A stretch of DNA of 64,000 nucleotides. Origin: Balanoglossus misakiensis. Its lineage: Eukaryota > Hemichordata. The stretch lies in the NCBI GenBank assembly GCA_040954595.2, contig CM082590.2:5518001-5582000 (forward strand), written 5' to 3'. Shown one piece after another: positions 9,623 through 21,600 of the stretch. The translations under genes were made by a program, and so were the position numbers. Each line of letters starts with the position of its first letter. The stretch's first letter is position 1. A model generated the notes under the pieces. It was not told the DNA's origin. It searched no databases and worked only from the letters and a program-made list of their open reading frames with translations.

Positions 9623-12600
9623 CTGTAAACAAGAAAAAATATCGTGAAAAATTGTTATGGAAGGAACAATCTGTAACTCTTTTACACATCAACAGCATTA
9701 AACGCTGATAATTTCATTTTGTCAAGTTTGATGTATTGCATACACTCATCCCAGAATTTGTACTAACAGAGAATGGATGAGCAACATGTTGTTTCTTGTT
9801 ACTGACCTCTCCTATGTCATGCAGATAGTTGGTGGCTTTTCGTAAGAAACTTTCGTCAATCGTGGGGTAAATTTCTTTTATTCTTGCAACATATTCTATC
9901 CAATAAAGAGCTGGGAATTTTCTTTTGTACAATTCCCTCTTCTTTTCCATTATCTTGGCACACACGCTTGGAAGCATTTTCACTTTCTAAGAATAAAAAT
10001 AAATGGATAACATGAAATAATTGGAAGTAGCCAAACATTATGTTCAGTCAATTTAGGGACTCTGTCACAAAAAAGAAATATTAAATAAAACCATGACTGG
10101 CCATGCAAGTCTAATAAGTGACACATAAAACAAAGCATAGAATTTTATTTATCCAATGAAAATTTATGTTGAAAATATCTGTAGTATACATGGGGGCAGG
10201 GGACCAAAGAAGTATCTTTGTAAATCAAGTATCATTTTGACAAGATTTTCTTTTGCTTTAAATTCAAATTCTGATTTTCAGTGGAACTGACCTTATCTTG
10301 TTTCAACATTTTCATCATTTGTAATTTGGTAAAAAGCATCTCACAACCATGCATTCCAGCTAACATTATTTTTTGTTTGTAATTACTGAAAATGTTACTT
10401 TTGCCAGAAATTCTAATATCAACTAATACTTGTACAACATGATGAGGATGTAATATTTTACACTTTCAGATATATATTCTTCATGAATATTGTAGTTGTA
10501 CACCAATACTGCAGTGCTATAGTGTATCTGTGCTGATAAAACTTAACAATTCAGAGGCAAATGACTACAGCGAAATATTGTTACCTTTTTCTGATTTAAA
10601 CAATCACGAACTTTCTTCATTTCACTGTCTGTAGAATCACGGCAATTCAACGGAAAGATGTCACTCACTATGTCTAAATAATCTTGAAACATAGTCTGGG
10701 CTTCTGTCAGAACCTCCTTCAGCAAATGACGAGCTGTAAATTATAAAGAGATGATAATATTAATACATACATACATACATACATACATACATACATACAT
10801 ACATACATACATACATACATGCACACACATACATACATACACACACTGTACATACACACACTTGGACAAATGAGAGATATTGTTTGATATATGAAAAAGC
10901 TGACAACACCAACCTAGAGCCATATCAATTCTCTTCAACTTATCAGCTCGACTTGCAACCAATATCACCACTGGTTTCTCGTATCCTTCTCCTGACTTAT
11001 CAAATGAATACCTGTCCATGTGGGTTGTTCCTTTCAGAAACCGCAACCAAAACAAAATCTACAAATGAGAATATTTGTGAAAAGTATTATTTTTGAGTCC
11101 AAGGGATCATGAATTGAATCCAATATGAGATTTCTCATGATTCAGGTAATATCCAGAGCTATGGGATAAACAATGTAAAATAATTATTGAACAACAATGG
11201 CATGTTGGTTCTGCAGGAGACTAATTATAGAAATATCTGCAACTCTTTCAAAAAGCCAGGAATGGTGACCGAGATAGTGTTGCACATGGAATAAAGTTTC
11301 TCAAACAGCTATATTTTCCATTCCTACAGATAAAACTTGGAAAGTGATAAACAAAACAGTCTAACTTTCCTGTGAAGATTCTTACCTGTGGGAACACACG
11401 TTCAAAGGTGTTGAGTTTACCATTCTCGTCTGTAGCTTTGAACACCAATATGGAGACAGCATTGGGTGCTCCCAGAAACATGTTATGAGTGACGTAATAC
11501 TCAGCCTGGCCGGCAAAATCCCAAACACTGACATTTCCGACGTCAGGAATATGAACACTTTGGACATCAATACCAGGTGTGGGAATGTGTTCACTTTCTT
11601 CAGATTCCAGGGTTGTTTCTTCACTCTTTGATAAGGGGGAGTGAAAGAAAAAATTACATATAATTCCACTATATATTTCTTTGTTTGACGTCATCCTATA
11701 TGAGTGGTTTTCGGGGAGTTGTGCAACTTCGAGCCGTAGATGAGAAGTTGACGTCTCCGTGAAAACCACGAGTATATAATGACGTTAAACAAAGAAAAAT
11801 ATCATGGGATTATATATTTATCACATGACAGGCATCTCTTGCTTCACAAATCACAGAAAATGACATTTTGACGACAGAGTGAGTAATGGTTTATTAAGAA
11901 TTCATTCTGGCCCATCAAGTTTCACACAAGCAACCCTTAATTAATTGTAATATGGCTTACTAGAACTTTAACGCAAATGAAACAAAAATATCAACATACC
12001 CTCTGAAGTGACTCCAATAATGTAGTCTTACCAACTCCACCATCTCCAGCGAAGAACAACTTAAAAGTGTCACATTTCACACCTGGTTCCATCATCAGGA
12101 CCTTGAACTCCTTTCGTCTCTGGTTGAATAAAGAAATCATAAAAATACAATTTTATTTGTGGGTTTGGAGAGTACAGTTAAGAGTGACACCACATTAAGT
12201 AATTTATATCACACTGAAATCAATGGACACTTTGAATTCAAGATGAATAAGAATAAGCACATTTCAGGTTGTATATTATTAAAATTCATGATAATATAAA
12301 AAGTACACTCACCTGAATGTAATCCAACAGCACCTCCTTCTGAGACTCTTTAGCGACATCAAGTGGTGTCTTTCCAGTCTAATTATTTAAGATAAAAAGA
12401 ATTGAAACATTATGATGTAAATATTTATAAAAGTAGTAATAATGTAAGAGATACCATAATTCAAAATTCATTAAATTCTAATGTAATTTTAAAGTTTTGT
12501 TTTACATTTTTCATGAAAAAAATAACCACATCAAGTGACATGTTTAATAGTGAATAAAACCTGAATTTCACAAAATCAACAATCATTTAAAGAAAATGAA

Positions 12601-15600
12601 CACTGATTCCTCTTTTCCATCACACTGTATCAAAAGTACAGAATTATTTAAAACACAAATAAGAAAAATCTCCTTATTAGGAATTGTCAGATAATTAGGT
12701 GACAGACAGCAGTTTGCAGATGCTGGAGGCCGACAGACAATCGCCCTATCTGATACTCTCCACATCACTGAAAGTGGAGATAGAAAGTCTCAAAGATAGG
12801 ATTGGCATCGACCGTCATGAGTCAACACCTGCCTGTACAACACCTGACCCGATAGAGGGAGTAGTTTTGATTCAAAGGACAATGGCAAATAGATACATTG
12901 TATCCTAAACAAAATTTACCACAAAAACTACAATGGAAAGAAGACCATTGTGCAAACTCATACTGTTTTAGGAGTGTTTGGTTAAAATAGTGTCCACACA
13001 TTTTCAAGACTTTTATAAAATTCTGCATTTCAAATTCAAAGTTTATGAAGATTAACTACTTGAGAAAATGGGAGTTGATCAGAACACATGGTGTAGGTCT
13101 AGAGTGTCATGGAATAAAATATAAAAGTGGAAGATTGTACCTTATTTTTGCAGTCAATATCAGCTCCATATTGCAACAATAGTTTCACAACTTGTCCATA
13201 ATCCTTCCAAGACTCTTTGCCCATTGCTGCCACATGGAGTGCTGTGTTGCCATCCTATCCAAGAAACAAAAACAGACAATATCATGTAAGAGGTACAACA
13301 AGAAAAGTTATGCATAAACAGCGCAACCAAACAGACTACCAACGTTAACACTGAAATGATAATTAACCTCTAGTTTTTCAACAGTACTTAGGATGCTTAT
13401 ATCATTTTTTGAGTTGGATGTCTCCACGTCAATGTAGCTTTAAATGATATAGTTGAATTAAATGAATGCATTGTGTGTATTTCGTCCACCATGTCAGAAT
13501 GTTGAATTTCAGACAACATAACTTTCCTCTTAATGATGAACAATTTAAAGAAAATATGGGTAGTAGATTGTGCCTTTATTCATCTTGACCGTTTTGAGGG
13601 AAAAACTGATTGGGATCAATTTGTAAAGATCTGCGTAAGACCAGAAAATTTACATGGATGGGAAATCTTTATTTAGACAAAAGACTAGAGATGACTTTGA
13701 TGACCATTAATGTTCAGAAAGTGTTTGTTTGAGTGAAATACTGTGTTTTGACTCGCATAGAGCACCTAAGTTACTGGTATCATTATCAGAGGTACAGAAC
13801 TTGTCTGTGGTCATCCATTATTATGAAGCAGTTCCTTTGTGAGTAACTTATTTTCTTTTCAACACCGTTCAAGTGAGTATTTCTGTATGTAATGGAGGAG
13901 GAGCATGAGAACAATGTCATAACATTTGAAACGTTCTGTGAGGTTTCCTAAACGAACAAATAAACAAACAAATAAATGTTTCTAAACTAATAGAATTAAC
14001 CTGCAATAGCCAGGTTGGTATTTACCTTGTTTTGTATGGTCACATCAGCTTTGTGTTCCAATAACAATCTGAGACCGCCTTCATTGGGACACCCTGCTGC
14101 AGAGTGCAAAGGGGTGTTTCCATCCTGTAAGTAATGAAGGAGGAACATGATGAGGATGTCAGAAAACTGAAATGTCACATGAGTTAATTTCTAAAAATGA
14201 TCAAATGAATAAAAAAACAAACAACAAATAGTCTTCATAAACTCAAACATCTCAAACAATGAAAAAAACTCCTAATAATGAATTGTTAGATTATTAGGTG
14301 ACAGACAGGAGTTGGCAGATGCTGGAGGCCGACAGACAATCGCCCTATCTGATACTCTCCACATCACTGAAAGTGGAGATAGAAAGTCTCAAAGATAGGA
14401 TTGGCATCGACCGTCATGAGTCAACACCTGCCTGTACAACACCTGACCCGATAGAGGGAGTAGTTTTGATTCAAAGGACAATGGCAAATAGATACATTGT
14501 ATCCTAAACAAAATTTACCACAAAAACTACAATGGAAAGAAGACCATTGTGCAAACTCATACTGTTTTAGGAGTGTTTGGTTAAAATAGTGTTCAGGCAT
14601 TTTCAAGACTTTTATAAAATTGTGCATTTCAAATTCAAAGATTATGAAGATTAAACTACTTGAGAAAATGGGACTTCATCAGAACACATGGTGTAGGTCT
14701 AGAGTGTCACGGAATAAAATATAAAAGTGGAAGATTGTACCTTATTTCTGCAGTCAATATCAGCTCCATATTGCAACAATAGTTTCACAACTTTTCCATA
14801 ATCCCCATACCACTCATCGCCCATTGCTGCCATGTGAAGTGCTGTGTTGCCATCCTATCCAAGAAACAAATACAGACAACATCATATAAGAGGTACAACA
14901 AGAAAAGTTCTGCATAAACAGCTCAACCAAACATACAACCAACGTTAACACTGAATTGATAATTAACCTCTAGTTTTTCAATAGTACTTAGGATGCTTAT
15001 ATCATTTTTGAGTTGGATGTCTCCACGTCAATGTAGCTTTAAATGATAGAGTTGAATTCAATGAATGCATTGTGTGTATTTCGTCCACCATGTCAGAATG
15101 TTGAATTTCAGACAACAGATAAATTTCCTCATAACGATGAACAATTTAAAGAAAATATGGGTAGTAGATTGTGCCTTTATTCATCTTGACAGTTTTGAGG
15201 GAAAAACTGATTTGGATCAATTTGTAAAGATCTGCATAACACCAGAAAATTTACATGGATGGGAAATCTTTTTTTAGACAAAAGACTAGTAAGAGATAAC
15301 TTTGATGACCATTAATGTTCAGAAATTCTTTGTTTGAGTGAAATACTGTGTTTTGACTCGCATAGAGCACCTAATTTACTGAACTTGTCTGTGGTCATCC
15401 ATTATTATGAAGCAGTTTCCTTGTGAGGAACTTAATTTCTTGTCAACACCGTTCTGGTGAGTATTTCTGTATGTAATGGAGGAGGAGCATGAGAACAATG
15501 TCATAACATTTGAAATGCTCTGTGAGGTTTCCTAAACAAACAAACAAACAAACAAACAAACAAATATTCCTATACTGATAGAATTAACCTGCAGAAGCCA

Positions 15601-18600
15601 GGTTGGTATTTACCTTGTTTTGTATGGTCACATCAGCTTTGTGTTCCAATAACAATCTGAGACCGCCTTCATTGTTATACTCTGCTGCATCATGCAAAGG
15701 GGTGTTTCCATTCTGTAAGTAATGAAGGAGGAGCATGAGAACAACGTCATAACATTTGAAACATACTGTTAGGTTTCCTAAACAAACAAACAAACAAACA
15801 AACAAACAAACAAACAAAAAACAAACAAACAAATAAATGTTTCTATACTGATAGAATTAACCTGCAGAAGCCAGGTTGGTATTTACCTTGTTTTGTATGG
15901 TCACATCAGCTTTGTGTTCCAATAACAATCTGACACCGCCTTCATTGTCAGACCCTGCTGCAGAGTGCAAAGGGCTGTCTCCTCTCTGTAAGTAATGAAG
16001 GAGGAGCATGAGAACAATGTCATGACATTTGAAACATACTGTTAGGTTTCCTAAACAAACAAACAAACAAACAAACAAACAAAAAACAAACAAACAAATA
16101 AATGTTTCTATACTGATAGAATTAACCTGCAGAAGCCAGGTTGGTATTTACCTTGTTTTGTATGGTCACATCAGCTTTGTGTTCCAATAACAATCTGACA
16201 CCGCCTTCATTGTCAGACCCTGCTGCAGAGTGCAAAGGGCTGTCTCCTCTCTGTAAGTAATGAAGGAGGAGCATGAGAACAATGTCATGACATTTGAAAC
16301 ATACTGTTAGGTTTCCTAAACAAACAAACAAACAAACAAACAAACAAACAAACAAACAAAAAACAAACAAACAAATAAATGTTTCTATACTGATAGAATT
16401 AACCTGCAGAAGCCAGGTTGGTATTTACCTTGTTTTGTATGGTCACATCAGCTTTGTGTTCCAATAACAATCTGACACAGCCTTCATTGTGAGACCCTGC
16501 TGCATCATGCAAAGGGATGTTTCCATTCTGTAAGTAATGAAGGAGGAGCATGAGAACAATGTCACAAAATTTGAAATGTAATGCGAGGTTTCTTAATAAA
16601 ACAAACAAACAAATATTAAAATGTAATGTGAAGTGTAAACAAACAAACTAACAATAAATAAACCAACAAATAAATAAAAATTTCAAAGTATCAGCCATAT
16701 TGCAAAAAACAACCAAGAATGGCATACTGACTGATTTGAAAGGATAATCCACAGTCCTTCCACACACAAAATGAAAATTGCCGACTGTTAAAGTGAATAC
16801 AGATTCAAGTATGACAGTGAAGAATCTCAATTGATTCTAACAGCGAGGAAAACACTTTGATTGGTGATATAGATTTGATAATGGATGTTTTAGTCTCCAT
16901 AGCTAAGTTAGGGGTGGACCATTTGATATTCAGGGTGGGAGGGATCTGGAAGATTAAAAAAAAGATTGCCAGCAAAATTACAGCGATGCCTTGAAAACAC
17001 AAAACACAAAAAAATCCATAAAAATTTAATTTCTGGAACATATTTATTCATTCAGGCACAAACTGTGTCAACTTCTTTGGCCAAATTGTAAAGATCGTTA
17101 AATTTAGAGTACAATGTGTCCTACTGTCCTTCCTATGGCTGGATCCCAAGGCTATCATGGTCATTAAAACTAAATCAGTACGGGTAATAATTTTTGGATT
17201 TTCCCTCTTCTTGTTCAGGGGTTAGCTTGTTTCTTCCCATTGAATTTGGATCATGCAAAGTAATTTTGGATGAAAATAATATTGTGTTGTAATTAGGTCT
17301 TTTTAAAAGGATTTTTTTTAAATTATTCATTTATGTAGCCATGTTATCCATAATGAAGTAACAAGTCAGTTCACGTACCACATCCTTCGCACTGACATCT
17401 GCACCATGGCTAATCAACACCCTGACAGCATCCAATTGACCTTTCCTGGACGCTTCATGCAATGCTGTGAAACCATTCTGGAATGAAGACATTTAAAGTT
17501 GGAATAAAAATGACATCACCAATCTGATACTTGGAATGTGTCAACCGCTCAATCTAATATTCATTTCTTGTTAACAACAAGAAATGAATATTCACACACT
17601 CCTAGCAGCAAGAGAAAGATCAAATTTAACTCTACAAATAAATGTTTCATGATTTCCATCTGACAGTCAATAAAATAATCATCAAAAGTTTCCACTGTGG
17701 TCATGAAGTTGTAAGTACGCATGTAGCCACGTTATCCATAATGAAATATTTCTTGCTGAAAAAAGAAATAGAATCTAATGATCTGTCAGTGAAAAGCTGT
17801 AAGGGGTTGTCAACATATGGGGCTGCTGTCATGGTTGCCAATAGAAGTGGTGTTGCAAGCAAATTGAAGTCTGACAATAATTTGATCATTAGTGTGCATT
17901 GTGTTTGCCAAAGGTTGGCATTGGCTTGTACTGACAGTAATACAAACATAAAGTATGTGAAGGATGTGTCCACAATAATTCGGCAGCTTTGGCAGTTTTT
18001 TGAAAATTCCCCAAAGAGGTTAGCAGCATATCTGAAAATCAAGAAAAGCTTGCAAAAATAAAGTTAACCTCTGACAAGAGTCAGAAAATTGTCATGCACA
18101 GACTTAAAAAAGCTTGCAACATCAGGTGGTTGAGTTTCAATCTAGCTGTAGAGGCAACTCTGAGGGATTTGGAGGCATTGCTCCTTACTCTGAATGACTT
18201 TGAAGATGATGCACTTGCATGTGGCCTGCTAAAGAAAATAAAGTCGGTGAAATTTGTTGGCACATTGTATATATTGCAGTCTGTATTGCCCATTTTGTCA
18301 GAGCTGTCTCTTGTGTTTCAAAGAGATCAAGTTAACTTCTCCCTCATTGCAAGCATGGTTTCAGCAACTAAAGATAAACTGAAACAGATTCTCAGTGATA
18401 ATGTGCCAATAAAGAAGTTTGTGTCTGATAGTGACTCATTCACAAATATATCTTCTGAACTATCTTTCCAGGGCAGCGGCAAGCTTGATCTTGAAAGTCT
18501 GATGAGAAAGTACATTGGTGCTCTCATAGAGAATATAGATAGTAGGTTTGCTGAGTCATCTCCAGTGCTCACTGCACTGTCTGTCTTTGACCCATTGAGT

Positions 18601-21600
18601 ATGCCAAGTAAAGAAAATGCAACTTTTAGTTCATATGGGGAAGCACATATCAAAGTACTTGCTGATCACTTTTACCACAATGAGGAAGTTCAGAGGTCGC
18701 GGTAAATTTTTTTTGAGTGCGTTTTTTTGACGCATTCGTCAAAAAAATTGCGTCAAACTCCTTTCAGCCTGCGTCCTAGACATGTCTAGTCCAATATTCA
18801 TTAAACAAAATTAGCTACATTTTGAGTACAAAAGGTTGGGCGCACTAGTGGTTGCTACATTTTGAGTACAAAGTTTGCGCGCACAAGTGATTATTTTGAT
18901 CCCAGGGGGATAGTCAGCGGTATGCGGTATCACACGTATGGTTTCCGTTGACCATTGTGCATATAGAGCGGCCGTTCCTATGCGTCAATATTGACGCACT
19001 GATTTAGATTTCTGCGTCCAAGTGAGGATTTTTGCGTCAAATACGCATACTTTCTGCGTAAACGCGACCTCTGGAAGTTGCTGTAAAAGAAAACAAAACA
19101 CAGAAATTAGTGAATGAGTTTACACAACTTAAATACTACTATGTAGATTACATGAAGGCAAATATGCCTACTGATGTTGAGGAATGTAAAGGCACTGTTA
19201 CACCAACTCAGTGGCTCTTGACTGAGTTCGTGAGATGTGACAGCTTAACCCCATTTTTCCCAGAGATAACTAAAATAGCTGAAGCTGCACTCTGTGTTCC
19301 TGTGAGTAATGCTTAGCCTGAAAGGGGTGCAAGCACTTTGAAGAATGTCAAAACTAGATTGAGAAGTAGACTGTCAAGTGAAATGTTAGAATCTATAATG
19401 CATATCCCCCAGTTGCCAGTGCTGAGGCAGAACAGATAATATCTCGAGCTGTAGAACAGTGGGAACAAGCCAAAAGTAGAAGATACCGCACAAAAGTACA
19501 GGTGCATGTACCATCATCATGTGTAGACAGTGACTCTGATGGGGCTCCAGATGGGGCCATTTATGCTGATGCTTCAGTGCAGGTTGATATTGAGGTTGAG
19601 ACTGAGGAGGAAAGTGTTTCCATACAACATGAAGTTACAGAAGTGTCAAGTGCTTTAGGGTTATCAGAGAACTCAGACCCAGATAGTGATTTTGAATTTG
19701 ATTGAAGACTGTATTGTAACATGATACATAACTAGAGCTGTAATAAAAGGTTAAAACACTCAAATGAGTTTGTGTGTATGTGTTTGTGTGTAGAATGAAT
19801 TGGGGGGGGGGGGGGGGGGGGGTCAAAGGTCAACATGTCCCTAGCCCCCGCATGATTGGCCCCCTACTTTCAACTATGACCCTCTACTTCATATTTAAGT
19901 GAAACCCCTGTGAATTAATGAGTCAGTTCACGTACCCTATCCTTCGCATTGACATCTGCACCATGGCTAATCAACTCTCTCATAGCATCCAATTGACCTT
20001 TCCCGGACACTTCATGCAATGCTGTGGAACCCATCTGGAATGAAGATGTTTAAAGTTGGAATAAAAATGACATCACCAATCAGATACTTGAAATGTGTCA
20101 ACCGCTCAATCTAATATTCATTTCTTGTTAACAACAAGAAATGAATATTCACACACTCCTAGCAGCAAGAGAAAGATCAAATTTAACTGTACAAATAAAT
20201 GTTTCATGATTTCCATCTGACTGTCAATAAAAGAATCAACCAAAGTTTCCACTGTGGTCATGAAGTTGTAAGTACGCATGTAGCCATGTTATCCATAATG
20301 AAGTAACAAGTCAGTTCACGTACCACATCCTTCGCATGGACATCTGCACCATGGCTAATCAACTCTCTCATAGCATCCAATTGACCTGTCCTGGACGCTG
20401 AATGCAATGCTGTGGAACAATCCTGGAATGAAGACGTTTAAAATTGGAATAAAAATGACATCATTAATCTGATACTTGAAATGTGAGTCAAACTACTTGA
20501 TAACGAATTTCATCACAATGAGCTTCAGTCACTCTATAAAAAATCGCGTCAAGGACATGGTGGTCCCATTTAGGGATTACACAGAAGAAGTCTACACCGG
20601 AGTACATATACAGACAGACGCAAATACACACATAGAGAGATCAACAGGCAAACACTGACTGACCCATAAGCTGCCAATGGTGTCCTGTACATACACCAAA
20701 TAGAACAGCTGGTCTCTTTAATAGTTGGCCAGTTATGTAAACATGCAGGAATTTGCTGTGTATACAAATGACAGTAGGGGTGTCTCTCTTATTTATACAA
20801 AGAACTACTGTAAAACACTTTTTTTCGCGAGTCAAAATTTTCGCGATATGGAGAGAGGCCACTGTTACGCGAGTATAAATTTTCGCGTTTTCACACATTG
20901 TTCTTTCACAAACTATATGTACTCGTGTCTTTATTTTCACGTTTTTTTTTGGCTCTCGCGTATTTAGCGTAAATTTAATGCTCGCAAAAATAAAGTGTTT
21001 TACAGTATGTAGTGGTAATTGCTCTTCATGAGATAAAATATTTTGCGTTATAAGACAATATATCCTACAAAATATAGAAGTTCCAAATTATCTAGGATTT
21101 GACTCCATAATAATTCTAAAGAAGCCAATCCCATTAACTTACAACTCAAATTTTAAAATAATCAACCATACAGTGTACACTTTCTGAGAAATATAATTTT
21201 TTATCAAAATTCGAAAATATGCCCCAAAAATACAAGATATTGTCCCCACAAAAAAATTCACACTTTAATCAAAGGTTTTGTAAATCATCATGAGAACTCA
21301 CCCCGGAAAGTAATGGGGGTAGAGGGTCTGAGAAAGAGTTTTGACCAAAAATGGCAAAAATCACCCCAAAAATATACTATTGAATTCTTCACGTTGATTT
21401 GAAAAACATACATGCAAATCTTACCAAATTCCAATGCAATCTGACAAGCAGTTTTAGACTTGGAGGAAAAAAAATTATCAAAAAAGCCAAAAATTGCTCC
21501 AAAATTATAAAGATGCAAATTTTGCAACAATTTAAACAAAACTATAGTAACTCAGATCACATATATGAAGCTTCATACTAAAATGTCAAAGAAGTCGGCT

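Larger units (their letters stand above)
12660..15840. repeat. Direct duplication of about 1.6 kb carrying two ankyrin exons each
   Basis: Landmarks recur 1588-1600 bp apart: TTAGGTGACAGACAG (12695, 14295), long ankyrin exons (13141, 14741) and 33-residue ankyrin exons (14026, 15614). Intron text such as GAGTCAACACCTGCCTGTAC is nearly unchanged, so the duplication is young. Confidence 0.9.
15584..16610. repeat. Four tandem ankyrin exon-intron units of about 270 bp
   Basis: The exons at 15614, 15887, 16152 and 16429 are spaced 273, 265 and 277 bp. Each unit has GTAAGTAATGAAGGAGGAGC after the exon on the plus strand and a (CAAA)n tract of differing length (15780-15834, 16051-16100, 16317-16377). 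The tracts account for the spacing differences. Confidence 0.93.

Noticed and set aside
17642-17744. N-terminal start of the transposase frame at 17642
   Set aside because: The first about 100 bp are duplicated ROCO intron sequence (also at 20200-20300), so the in-frame ATG there is accidental.
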